A stretch of DNA of 64,000 bases from Winogradskyella endarachnes (GTDB lineage: Bacteria; Bacteroidota; Bacteroidia; Flavobacteriales; Flavobacteriaceae). The stretch lies in assembly GCF_009741275.1 (NCBI RefSeq), contig NZ_WOWS01000003.1, forward strand, positions 1 to 64,000, given 5' to 3'. Positions 54,942 to 64,000 of the stretch are shown here, in pieces. A program made the position numbers and the translations under genes. The notes beneath the pieces are model-generated. The model saw only the letters and a program-made list of their open reading frames with translations. It was not told where the DNA came from and ran no database searches. Each line of letters begins with the position of its first letter. The first letter of the stretch is position 1.

Positions 54942-55347
54942 TAGGAAATTCAGTATTACAATCTTCACATTTGTATTGATAACGTGTGCTAAAAGGTAAG
55001 GTTCCGGTAATAAAACCAATTAGAAAAGACAGTAAAGATTTTAAATTAGTGATGGTGGTGTACATTTCAATATGTTTGCCTTTACAGTTTGGGCAAACAA
55101 TAGGATTGCCATCATCATTTACAGAATAGGCTTTAATGGATTGTAAAATAGCTCTCGCTTTTTCTTCATCTTTAGCCAATACTTTTAGTTTTACACCACC
55201 AATGGCTTGGCTAACCAAAGGGTCTGTGTCTATGGTTAAATTATCTCTAAGAAAAACGTCTATACCATCGGCTTCTAAGCGACCTTTGGCAATTTGAGCT
55301 TCTGTAGAATAGGGAAATTTTGCTATGGTAACGAATGTTTCTTGCAT
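54931..55347 (-). CDS. DUF2007 protein with C-terminal zinc ribbon
   Basis: 138 aa. N-terminal DUF2007 fold (STEAQIAKGRLEADGIDVFL, then VKLKVLAKDEEKARAIL), a PII-like or signal-transducing domain, then a zinc ribbon (CPNCKGKHIE and C-x2-C near CEDCNTEF). Function unknown. Upstream, on the same strand, lies the frameshifted membrane gene. Confidence 0.8.
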   Translation of the reverse strand: MQETFVTIAKFPYSTEAQIAKGRLEADGIDVFLRDNLTIDTDPLVSQAIGGVKLKVLAKDEEKARAILQSIKAYSVNDDGNPIVCPNCKGKHIEMYTTITNLKSLLSFLIGFITGTLPFSTRYQYKCEDCNTEFPIKN

Positions 55348-55418
55348 TTGAAATGTCTAGTAGTTTTCCTTAGTGTTGAACTTGTTTCAGTCTCTAAGCT
55401 TGTAGGTCTAAAAATGAA

Positions 55419-55966
55419 TTACTCGATTGAGCCTTTAGCCATCGTGGTTTTCCAGTTGTCTTTATCAACCCATTTAAAGTTATTGGGTTCTGTGGCATCT
55501 AATAAATCTATGTTTAATTGTTCTGAAAGGTCAAAACCGATGAGAAAGGCTTCTTTATAATCGTGTTCTTCGTAGAGTTCAAAATGTTTATTGTTGTCGT
55601 ACCAAAGATTGACTTCAAAAATATATTCGCCACCAATTGTGGGTTGATGAAAAACAGAAACATATTGATAATTTTTATGGTTTGCCAAGAACCAAATTTT
55701 AAAGGACCTATATTGTATGTAGGTCTAAATCTTGAATTTTCAATATCTATATGAATGCTTTTTGTTAAGGTAAATGCAATGCCAATGGATACTAAATATA
55801 TACTTGGTTCAATGCCATATATAAATTTTATGAATCCCTTTTCATTAAATTCTATGTTGTATAATGCAAAAAGTAAGATTAGTGTGGCAATAGAAAAGAA
55901 TAATGCAGCAATAGGAATTTGCCAAATAGGTCTTGGACTTTCTGAAATGATGATGTTGGGTTTCAT
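55419..55966 (-). pseudogene. Frameshifted two-helix membrane protein gene
   Basis: The N-terminal frame (from ATG 55966) has two membrane helices and reads through GPLKFGSWQTIK; the C-terminal frame resumes at NYQYVSVF and continues to NIDLLDATEPNNFKWVD. The paralogue at 47628-48101 has the two parts in one frame (FGKWQPLPDIDYVSVF, LDATSRETKW). One extra A in the five-A run at 55672-55676 would restore a continuous ~180-aa product, so this is a single-base deletion or a sequencing error in a homopolymer. Confidence 0.8.
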
Positions 55967-56030
55967 GTTCTCAAATATATAAAAAAAGACTTGTCAGGTT
56001 TTCAAAATCTTACAGGTCTAACGCTAATAA

Positions 56031-57248
56031 TCAACGTCGTCGATTTGCTAACAAAGGTGGTGGCTCGCCATTAAACGGATTAAAACGGCTAATGGTTTTG
56101 GCGTCCATACCGGCAGCACTCATTACAGCTCTGTCGCCATAACGTTCGCGTATTTTGTCCATAGCATTGCTGAGGTTAAGGCGCATTTCGTTGTCTTCAA
56201 ATAAATTTATTTGGTGTCCACCCTCTACCAAATGACTAAATTTTACACCAATCAGTCGTACTAAAAGCCTACGATGGTATAGTTTTTTGAATAAATCTAA
56301 TACCACAGGAATTATAGTGTGGTCCATGGCACTATAAGGAATCCGTTGTTGTTGCGTGTACGTTTGAAAATCGGAATACCGAATCTTAAACATCACACAA
56401 GCTGTTAATTTATTGCCTCGTCGTAATTGATAGGCTAAATTCTCTGCCATAGCAATAACCATCCCTTTCAGCTTCGCAACATCTGTAGTATCTTGATTAA
56501 ACGTACGTTCCGTAGAAATAGATTTACGCTCGTGATACTGCACTACTGGCGAATTGTCTATACCATTGGCTTTTTTCCAAATCACAAGTCCGTTTTTGCC
56601 CAATACTTTATGCATCAATTCCATGGGCATATCTTGTATGGTTTGTATGCGTTTTACACCCAAATCGCACAAGGCTTTATATGTAACATTACCAACCATC
56701 GGAATTTTTTTAACCGAAAGTGGTGCTAAAAAGGGTTTTTCGGTACCAGAGAGAATGCGTATTTCATTATTAGGTTTGGCTTCGCCTGTGGCAATTTTAG
56801 ATACCGTTTTATTAAGCGATAAGCCAAAAGAAATCGGTAAACCTGTTTCTTTAATAATTTTTTGACGCAGTTCTGAAGCTAGTTTATGGCAACCAAAGAA
56901 TTTATCCATTCCGGTAAGGTCTATGTAAAACTCATCTATTGATGTTTTTTCGTAAAGTGGCACACTCTCTTTTATAACATCAGTAACCATGTTGGAAAAT
57001 TTGGTGTAAATACCAGAGTTGCCTCTAAGCACAATCGCTTCCGGACACAATTGTCTTGCCATACGCATTGGCATGGCAGAATGAATGCCGAATTTTCGGG
57101 CTTCATAGCTACAAGAAGCCACCACACCTCTGTCGCTTGTGCCACCAATAAGTATAGGTTTGCCGTTAAGACTACTATCTATATGTCTTTCGCAAGACAC
57201 AAAAAAAGTGTCTAAATCCATATGTACGATGCTGCGGTTTTTGTTCAT
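56031..57248 (-). CDS. dinB: Y-family DNA polymerase (DinB/UmuC-like)
   Basis: 405 aa. Palm motifs VHMDLDTFFVSCERH and SIDEFYIDLTG carry the catalytic acidic residues, so it should be active, unlike ImuB. Thumb and little-finger domains follow, and the C-terminus (INLFEDNEMRLN, then DKIRERYGDRAVM) resembles UmuC/ImuB-type tails. It bypasses damaged template bases. It lies downstream of the short DnaE on the same strand, separated by two palindromic elements. Confidence 0.92.
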   Translation of the reverse strand: MNKNRSIVHMDLDTFFVSCERHIDSSLNGKPILIGGTSDRGVVASCSYEARKFGIHSAMPMRMARQLCPEAIVLRGNSGIYTKFSNMVTDVIKESVPLYEKTSIDEFYIDLTGMDKFFGCHKLASELRQKIIKETGLPISFGLSLNKTVSKIATGEAKPNNEIRILSGTEKPFLAPLSVKKIPMVGNVTYKALCDLGVKRIQTIQDMPMELMHKVLGKNGLVIWKKANGIDNSPVVQYHERKSISTERTFNQDTTDVAKLKGMVIAMAENLAYQLRRGNKLTACVMFKIRYSDFQTYTQQQRIPYSAMDHTIIPVVLDLFKKLYHRRLLVRLIGVKFSHLVEGGHQINLFEDNEMRLNLSNAMDKIRERYGDRAVMSAAGMDAKTISRFNPFNGEPPPLLANRRR

Positions 57249-57280
57249 TTTTTAATTTGGGTTTTATGCGAGGTTTAGAA

Positions 57281-57429
57281 ACACCCCTAAAGTCCCCTCA
57301 AGGGGACAATTAATAAAAAAAATCTTTTAGATTTTTTTATTTGCAACAGTGAGACTGTCCCCTTGAGGATTATCGAAATAAAAGCGAATGCTTTTGTTGA
57401 AGATACCGAGCGAAGCTCTTTAGGGGTGT
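57281..57429. repeat. Nested palindromic element A (149 bp)
   Basis: Perfect 12-bp outer inverted repeat ACACCCCTAAAG / CTTTAGGGGTGT, an inner pair TCCCCTCAAGGGGACA / TGTCCCCTTGAGGA, and an innermost AAATCTTTTAGATTT hairpin. It has the look of a dispersed flavobacterial repeat. Reading frames crossing it are not genes. Confidence 0.75.
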
Positions 57430-57456
57430 AAAATCCAACTAACAATTCGTGGTTCA

Positions 57457-57580
57457 CGTCAGTTCGAATGGTCATTTTTGTAGCTAAAGCGGAAAAAATG
57501 GTTGTATCGAGAACCTTATAATTAATGAAAGCTTCTCGATACAAATTTGCTCGTGCCTCACAAATTCACTCGAAGTGACG
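57457..57580. repeat. Nested palindromic element B (124 bp)
   Basis: Outer arms CGTCAGTTCGAATG / CACTCGAAGTGACG (two mismatches) enclose a perfect TTGTATCGAGAA / TTCTCGATACAA pair. It lies 28 bp from element A, in the gap between the two polymerase genes. Confidence 0.7.
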
Positions 57581-57602
57581 AAATACTGTTTTTTAAAATT
57601 AT

Positions 57603-60600
57603 TTAACTGATGGCTCTTTTTAAATCGGTAAAACTTCGTTTATTCTGAAACGTAGGATTTAAAGATTTTACTGCATAACGAGGGTCTTCAATAATGGCTA
57701 AGCGTTCCATTTTTGAAACTTCAATTGTTACACAATCAAACTCAACCATTACTTTACCTATAATGCTATAAATTCCTTTACCTCTAAACGGATATTTGGC
57801 TGCAATAGGCGGAAAGTGAACGGTGTCTAAAAAATCGCCATCGCGATCCAAAAAGGTTCCAAAATGCATTATTTTTCCATTGGCTGTTTTAGTGTTTTTT
57901 GTGGTTATTAAATAGCCTTCAATAATAATCAACTTATTTTCAAGCTTTATAAGGTGTTTGGCTCTTAAGTTACTAATCGAAGGTTTTTCTAGTAAAAAGA
58001 AAGGATTACAAAGTGAAAAACCGAGTAATTCAATAGAATCGAAAGCGTTTTCAAGGTCTGTACTTGGCAATTCTGGTGTATTATAGTTAATTCGTTGGGT
58101 TTTAAATAGTGTAATGACGTCGTCTTGAATTACGGTTTTACTAATCTTTAAATGGGCTTCCCAGAGCAATTCGCGTTTATTGATATTTGTAAATCTAAAG
58201 GCGTTGATTTTTATTAAAATAGATATCTGCTCAATAGAAATGGGTACACGCTCAATAAAATCATCTAAGGACTGAAACGTCCCGTTTTTTTCACGTTCAT
58301 TAAGTATACGATGGATGGTTTTAGATTCTAGAGACTGCAAAAACATAAAGCCTAAATAAATGGTTGTTCCTTTTATAATAGCTTGGTTAAACGAACGATT
58401 AATACATGGTGCTTCAATGGTTGCATTGTGCATTCTTGCTTCGTGGACGTAGAGTTCTGTACTGTAAAATCCGCCAAAATTATTGATGGTCGCCGTCATG
58501 TATTCCAACGGATAATAGGCTTTTAAAAACAAACTTTGGTAGCTTTCTACAGCATAAGAAGCAGAATGCCCTTTGGCAAACGCATAACCTGCAAAACTTT
58601 CTATTTGTCGCCAAACGTCTGCCACTAAGGCTTCAGGCTTCCCATCTTTTATACAATTGTCGAAGAATTTTTGCTTCACTTTTAAAAACTCATCTCGTGA
58701 GCGGAATTTTCCAGACATACCACGACGCAACATGTCAGATTCGCCTAAATCTAATCCGCCAAAAAGGTGTGCTACTTTTATCACATCTTCTTGGTACACC
58801 ATAATTCCGTAAGTTTCTGGCATAATTTTCTGCAAAACAGGATGTGCTTCTTTTCGTTTTTCGGGATAACGATAACGCAGAATATATTCGCGCATCATAC
58901 CACTTTTGGCTACACCAGGTCTAATGATAGAACTCGCAGCAACCAAGCCCAAATAATTATCGACTTGCAATTTTTTTAAGAGCATACGCATAGCTGGCGA
59001 TTCTACATAAAAACAACCAATGGCTTTAGCGTTTCTGAGTAAATCTTTTATGCGTTCGTCTTTTTTAAACCCTTTAATATCATGGATGTCAATAGGTGGT
59101 TGTTCCGTATAATTGGCATCAATAATTTCTACAGCTTCCTTTATTTTTCCTAAGCCACGCTGACTTAAAATATCGAATTTATACAAGCCAATATCTTCGG
59201 CAACTACCATATCAAATTGTGTGGTAGCAAATCCTTTTGGTGGCATAAATGTGGCGCAATAGTAATGAATAGGTTGTTCTGAAATTAAAATACCACCAGC
59301 ATGAATCCCTAAATAATTAGGAAACCCTTGAATGTAGGTTGCGTATTTAATAACCAATTGCGAGAGTTTATCGAGTTGGTTAAGCTTATATTTTCCTCGG
59401 GTTAATTTGTCCATTTCTGCCTTTGGTAAGCCAAAAACTTTCCCTAATTCGCGTACAGAAGCCTTAAATTTAAAGGTATTATAAACCGCAATAAGCGCTG
59501 TATGTTTAAAGGTTTTGAAAATATAATTGGTAATATCATCTCTATCGCGCCAAGAAAAATCGAGGTCAAAATCGGGTGGATTCTGGCGAAATAAATTAAT
59601 AAAACGCTCAAAATATAAGTCGAGCTCAATTGGGTCTACATCTGTAATCCGTAATAAATACGCAATAATACTATTGGCACCACTACCACGACCAACATAG
59701 TAATAATCTTTGCTGCGTGCGTATTTTAAGATTTTCCAATTGATTAGAAAATAAGACACAAAGTTTTGTTGTTTTATAATGTTAAGTTCTTTTTCAATGC
59801 GGTCGTACACTTTTTGTTCTACATCAGTGCCATAACGATAGGGAATGCCATCGTAAGTCAATTGTTTTAACAGTTGGTAATCTGAAGTTTCATTGTCTGT
59901 GAGGCACTTTTGGTTTTTAGGCGCTACGTTTTCAAAATTAAAATCGGTTTTACAGCGTTGTAACAGTTGTTCGGTATTACTAATTAGTTTTGGGAATTCG
60001 GCATAAGTTTCACACAATTCATTGTAAGGTAACATCACGTCGTTTTCGCTGCCTTCTTCAGACTTTGGTAGTTTACTCAACAGTGTATTATTATCAATAG
60101 CACGTAACAAACGATGCGTGTTAAATCCTTTTTTATTTTGAAAGGAAACCGTTTTTAAAACCACAAGTTTATGTTTGAATTGATTCCATTTTGAAAATTT
60201 AAGCCGATTAAGATTTTGAGGTGTAATACCTAAAAACTCATTTGGTTTTAATTCGAAATCTTTTCCGGATTGATACGGATAAATCACGAAACTATCTTGT
60301 ATCGCTTCATCTGGTCGTTCAGGAATTTGTAAGTCTGAATTATGAAGAAATTTTGAGAGGTAGTTATTGATACTGTGAAAGCCATTATTGTTTTTAGCAA
60401 TAAGAATAAACTGTTGTTTGGCGCGGTTTCTAAAATCTACACCAAGGACCGATTTTATTTTGTATTTTTTAGATAAACGCATCACATCTAAGCAAGCCGA
60501 TGTGCTGTTAATATCTGTTAATGCAAGGGTTTGTACGCCATTTTCTGAAGCAATAGCGAGTAATTGTTCTGGTTTTATGGTGCCATAACGAAGACTAAAA

Positions 60601-60623
60601 TAAGTGTGACAATTTAAATACAT
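57603..60623 (-). CDS. dnaE2: Short DnaE-type DNA polymerase III alpha subunit (DnaE2-like)
   Basis: 1006 aa, shorter than a replicative DnaE (~1150-1500). N-terminal PHP domain (CHTYFSLRYGTIKPEQLLAI), active-site PPDFDLDFSWRDRDD, FDILSQRGLGKIKEA, and helix-hairpin-helix and OB regions near the C-terminus. Size and position fit the error-prone DnaE2 class that works with an ImuB/DinB partner in induced mutagenesis. It is divergent from a LexA-like gene, with 213 bp between them. Confidence 0.88.
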   Translation of the reverse strand: MYLNCHTYFSLRYGTIKPEQLLAIASENGVQTLALTDINSTSACLDVMRLSKKYKIKSVLGVDFRNRAKQQFILIAKNNNGFHSINNYLSKFLHNSDLQIPERPDEAIQDSFVIYPYQSGKDFELKPNEFLGITPQNLNRLKFSKWNQFKHKLVVLKTVSFQNKKGFNTHRLLRAIDNNTLLSKLPKSEEGSENDVMLPYNELCETYAEFPKLISNTEQLLQRCKTDFNFENVAPKNQKCLTDNETSDYQLLKQLTYDGIPYRYGTDVEQKVYDRIEKELNIIKQQNFVSYFLINWKILKYARSKDYYYVGRGSGANSIIAYLLRITDVDPIELDLYFERFINLFRQNPPDFDLDFSWRDRDDITNYIFKTFKHTALIAVYNTFKFKASVRELGKVFGLPKAEMDKLTRGKYKLNQLDKLSQLVIKYATYIQGFPNYLGIHAGGILISEQPIHYYCATFMPPKGFATTQFDMVVAEDIGLYKFDILSQRGLGKIKEAVEIIDANYTEQPPIDIHDIKGFKKDERIKDLLRNAKAIGCFYVESPAMRMLLKKLQVDNYLGLVAASSIIRPGVAKSGMMREYILRYRYPEKRKEAHPVLQKIMPETYGIMVYQEDVIKVAHLFGGLDLGESDMLRRGMSGKFRSRDEFLKVKQKFFDNCIKDGKPEALVADVWRQIESFAGYAFAKGHSASYAVESYQSLFLKAYYPLEYMTATINNFGGFYSTELYVHEARMHNATIEAPCINRSFNQAIIKGTTIYLGFMFLQSLESKTIHRILNEREKNGTFQSLDDFIERVPISIEQISILIKINAFRFTNINKRELLWEAHLKISKTVIQDDVITLFKTQRINYNTPELPSTDLENAFDSIELLGFSLCNPFFLLEKPSISNLRAKHLIKLENKLIIIEGYLITTKNTKTANGKIMHFGTFLDRDGDFLDTVHFPPIAAKYPFRGKGIYSIIGKVMVEFDCVTIEVSKMERLAIIEDPRYAVKSLNPTFQNKRSFTDLKRAIS

Positions 60624-60651
60624 AATAAAAAAAGCTAGATTGTAAAATTAG

Positions 60652-60664
60652 CTACTATATGTAG
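60652..60664. promoter_or_regulatory. Candidate LexA-like operator
   Basis: CTAC-TATAT-GTAG, a 4-bp palindrome inside a longer GCTA...TAGC symmetry (60634-60652), lies in the shared upstream region of the short DnaE and LexA-like genes, next to the TATATTTG element. Assignment is by position only. Confidence 0.35.
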
Positions 60665-60675
60665 TTTTTGTTGCT

Positions 60676-60683
60676 TATATTTG
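60676..60683 (+). promoter_or_regulatory. Candidate -7 element of the LexA-like gene
   Basis: TATATTTG matches TAnnTTTG. Confidence 0.4.
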
Positions 60684-60700
60684 TAGTAATATTTAAAATA

Positions 60701-60735
60701 GTGAATAGTGAATAGTGAATAGTGAATAGTGATTA
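60701..60735 (+). repeat. 7-bp tandem repeat (GTGAATA), about 5 copies
   Basis: Four perfect GTGAATA copies followed by GTGATTA, in the leader of the LexA-like gene between its -7 element and the ATG. Copy number could vary by slippage. The spacer may set translation or transcription level. Confidence 0.7.
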
Positions 60736-60836
60736 GAGATTAGTGATTGATGAAGGTAGAAGAGAATATGAATTGTAGGGGCTTGCACTGTTAGTATGGC
60801 ACTTAAAAAAAATGATTAATAAAAATAAAATTATAA

Positions 60837-61604
60837 ATGAAACCCATTCAGGCCAACATAAAACATTTACGCGCGCTTAGAAAGCTGTCTCAAGAGCGTT
60901 TTGCAGACGAACTTAATTGGACACGCTCCGTTGTGGGTTCTTACGAAGAAGGGCGTTCTGAGCCACCAATAGACCGTTTAATAGACTTATCTAATTTTTT
61001 TGATATTCCTATTGATATTTTGGTAAAAAACGATTTGCGTAAAGCAAAAGATACCTCGTTTATAGAAGTAGGAAATAAGCGTGTGTTGTTTCCGGTAACG
61101 GTTAGCGAAAACAATGAAGATTTAATTGAAATTATACCAGCAAAGGCCTCTGCAGGTTATTTATCTGGTTATGATGACCCAGAGTATATAGAGCAACTTC
61201 AAAAAATTAAATTACCATTTTTACCAACAGGTACACACAGAGCATTTCCTATTAAAGGCGATTCTATGCTGCCTGTAAAAGATGGATCGTTTATAGTAGC
61301 GAAGTTTGTAGATGATATTACAGATGTTAAAAGCGGACGTACATATATTGTACTAACCAAAGATGATGGTTTAGTTTATAAACGGGTTTATATACCTGAA
61401 GGTGATACTACGAATTTGTTATTGAGTTCAGATAATAAAGCATATCAACCGTATTTGGTTAAGCGTGAAAATATATTAGAAATTTGGGAGTTTACCTGCT
61501 GCATCAACACTCAAGAGTATGATGAAAAGGAATTGAAGTTAAGTAGCATTATGATGTTGTTTCAGGAGTTGAAAGTAGAGTTAGAGGCTGTGAAGCAGAT
61601 GTAG
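60837..61604 (+). CDS. LexA-like repressor (XRE HTH + S24 peptidase)
   Basis: 255 aa. N-terminal XRE helix-turn-helix (LRALRKLSQERFADELNWTR), then a S24 autoproteolytic domain: cleavage site A106-G107 (AKASAGYLSGY), serine S143 in KGDSMLPVKDG, and lysine K182 in LVYKRVYI. RecA-stimulated self-cleavage would relieve repression. It is divergent from the DnaE2/DinB pair and is likely their SOS repressor. Confidence 0.9.
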   Translation: MKPIQANIKHLRALRKLSQERFADELNWTRSVVGSYEEGRSEPPIDRLIDLSNFFDIPIDILVKNDLRKAKDTSFIEVGNKRVLFPVTVSENNEDLIEIIPAKASAGYLSGYDDPEYIEQLQKIKLPFLPTGTHRAFPIKGDSMLPVKDGSFIVAKFVDDITDVKSGRTYIVLTKDDGLVYKRVYIPEGDTTNLLLSSDNKAYQPYLVKRENILEIWEFTCCINTQEYDEKELKLSSIMMLFQELKVELEAVKQM

Positions 61605-61676
61605 ATAATTTCAAATAAGACCGCTTTGCTATTAGAACAAAGACTAATGATTTGCGGAAATTACCGAATTAAACAT

Positions 61677-61709
61677 AAAAAAGCGCGAAATATGTATTTC
61701 GCGCTTTTA
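61677..61709 (+). terminator. Bidirectional terminator
   Basis: The stem AAAAGCGCGAAAT / ATTTCGCGCTTTT with a 4-nt loop between the LexA-like gene and atpC. Confidence 0.88.
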
Positions 61710-61729
61710 TAATTTATATACTGATTGAA

Positions 61730-62005
61730 TTAATCGGCTAAAATAATTAGCTTATTATCTTTCATTTCAAGTGTTCCAGAATTGATAGCTAACCAAACGC
61801 CTTTATCAGATTTAGTGAACTTTTCTTCAACCTCTTTTTCAAGAGTAATAGAACCAGCAACTTTTACATGTCCTTCCTTAAGAATAGAGACAATAGGCGC
61901 GTGGTTAGTTAACATTTCAAACTCACCATTTACACCAGGAACTGTTACTGAAGTAACTTCTCCGCTAAATAATGTAGCTTCTGGTGATACAATTTCTAAA
62001 TACAT
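61730..62005 (-). CDS. atpC: ATP synthase F1 epsilon subunit
   Basis: 91 aa, the beta-sandwich domain only (YLEIVSPEATLFSGEVTSVT, then VPGVNGEFEMLTNHAPIVSI); the C-terminal helical hairpin is absent, as is common in Bacteroidota. It lies downstream of atpD with a 101-bp spacer. Confidence 0.93.
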   Translation of the reverse strand: MYLEIVSPEATLFSGEVTSVTVPGVNGEFEMLTNHAPIVSILKEGHVKVAGSITLEKEVEEKFTKSDKGVWLAINSGTLEMKDNKLIILAD

Positions 62006-62023
62006 AGTAAAACTTGTTTTACT

Positions 62024-62093
62024 ACCCTGAATTTAGTTCAGGGTCTTTTTAATTTTTATTCTGGTTCTTTTGAGAATACTGAAATAAGTTCAG
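62024..62093. repeat. Palindromic repeat pair between atpD and atpC
   Basis: ACCCTGAA-TTTAG-TTCAGGGT (62024-62044) and CTGAA-ATAAG-TTCAG (62079-62093). Both share the CTGAA-N5-TTCAG core with the element inside metG. The first lies just upstream of atpC and could also form a weak terminator hairpin or RNA-processing site that sets the subunit ratio. Confidence 0.65.
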
Positions 62094-62106
62094 CTCTTGC
62101 TTTGGC

Positions 62107-63618
<1,512 letters not shown>

Positions 63619-63700
63619 TTATATGTTTTTGTTTTGCAATAGTTTAAATGTGAAAAAACAGTTAACTCCATCTAGTAGAGTGCATGCGTTTTTTGCGCTG

Positions 63701-63708
63701 CAAAGATA
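63701..63708 (-). promoter_or_regulatory. Candidate -7 element of atpDC
   Basis: TATCTTTG followed by C-A on the minus strand, a good TAnnTTTG match, 86 bp upstream of atpD. Confidence 0.5.
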
Positions 63709-63758
63709 TGAGTTTTAATTTAAATACCACATCAATTTTTTTGCTTTTTTAAACATAG

Positions 63759-63787
63759 AAAACGCTCCCAATAGGAGAGCGTTTTTA
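63759..63787 (-). terminator. Terminator of the SGNH hydrolase gene
   Basis: The stem AAAACGCTC / GAGCGTTTT with a T-run, between the SGNH hydrolase stop and the atpD promoter. Confidence 0.75.
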
Positions 63788-63807
63788 TAAATATATTTAA
63801 TTTGAAT

Positions 63808-64000
63808 TTACTGTAATGTTGGTGGGTAATTTGTAGGATATTCACCAGCATCAATTAAATTACCTGATGCTTCAAAATTAGAACCATAAGTTAAATCTAT
63901 AGCTTTCATCATTTCATTTGCCATTAAAGCATAACCTCTAGATGTTAAATGTACACCATCTAAACTAATTAATCCTCCTGTAACTAGGTCTGTAGTTAGA
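63808..64000 (-). CDS. SGNH/GDSL hydrolase, C-terminal fragment (runs off window)
   Basis: The last 63 codons are visible, with the stop at 63808. LISLDGVHLTSRGYALMANE contains the D-x-x-H of block V of SGNH hydrolases (catalytic Asp and His). The N-terminal GDS block lies beyond the window. Probably an exported esterase. Confidence 0.8.
   Translation of the reverse strand, partial: LTTDLVTGGLISLDGVHLTSRGYALMANEMMKAIDLTYGSNFEASGNLIDAGEYPTNYPPTLQ

Noticed and set aside
55672-55678. Programmed ribosomal frameshifting at the A-run
   Set aside because: No stimulatory structure is visible, and the intact paralogue uses a single frame; a simple deletion or sequencing error is more economical.
57287-57544. 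Minus-strand frame between the two polymerase genes
   Set aside because: It is contained in the two nested palindromic elements and has no coding character.

Overview
The window is from a low-GC member of the Bacteroidota, most likely a marine Flavobacteriaceae. Supporting signs are AT-rich coding, genes without Shine-Dalgarno sites, several TAnnTTTG -7 promoter elements, type IX secretion components (a PorZ-like protein and a giant secreted protein with a C-terminal sorting domain), surface lipoproteins, TonB-dependent receptors, and small palindromic repeats of the kind scattered through flavobacterial genomes.

Region 1 (1-15.5 kb) is the unusual part. It is a one-gene-per-unit cassette array with all genes on the minus strand. 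Eleven imperfect palindromes of about 131-135 bp (two of about 198 bp) separate the genes. Each unit starts with TT plus about 7 unique bases and ends with the exact complement of those bases plus AAC. This is the cassette-specific R'/R'' complementarity expected of integron attC sites, and the arms also carry an unequal spacer (6 versus 3 nt) like the attC central spacer. No integron integrase is present in the window. Cargo: a PD-(D/E)XK-like protein, a DUF2726 protein, an HMA-CDF cation transporter, a CBS-HEPN protein, a small membrane protein, two unknown proteins, a 644-aa HEPN-like protein, a DUF4145 zinc-ribbon protein, a FabZ-like hotdog protein lacking the catalytic His, and a fused restriction-methylase-specificity enzyme with its XRE controller. 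An IS30-like transposase runs off the left edge. Much of this cargo looks like defence.

Region 2 (15.8-31.4 kb) is chromosomal housekeeping on both strands: a tail-less SSB, ferritin, tex, metG, LD-carboxypeptidase, YraN, nadD-gmk-yicC, thioesterase, EamA transporter, ArsC-like protein, Na+/H+ antiporter and a trans-sulfuration enzyme.

Region 3 (31.4-50.3 kb) holds an outer-membrane protein, gdhA, porZ-recO, a TonB receptor, a 1654-residue T9SS cargo protein, recX, a JmjC-like cupin, and a flotillin/NfeD-like membrane module with two small membrane proteins.

Region 4 (50.3-61.7 kb) starts with two near-identical 144-bp palindromic elements flanking a GIY-YIG gene. Next come a divergent TonB receptor and MocR regulator, a DUF2007 protein, and a frameshifted membrane gene. 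An SOS-mutagenesis-like set closes the region: a LexA-like S24 repressor divergent from a short DnaE polymerase and a Y-family polymerase, with two more palindromic elements between the polymerases.

Region 5 (61.7-64 kb) has atpC and atpD, separated by a palindromic-repeat spacer, and the C-terminal end of an SGNH hydrolase running off the right edge. I saw no rRNA, tRNA or CRISPR array.
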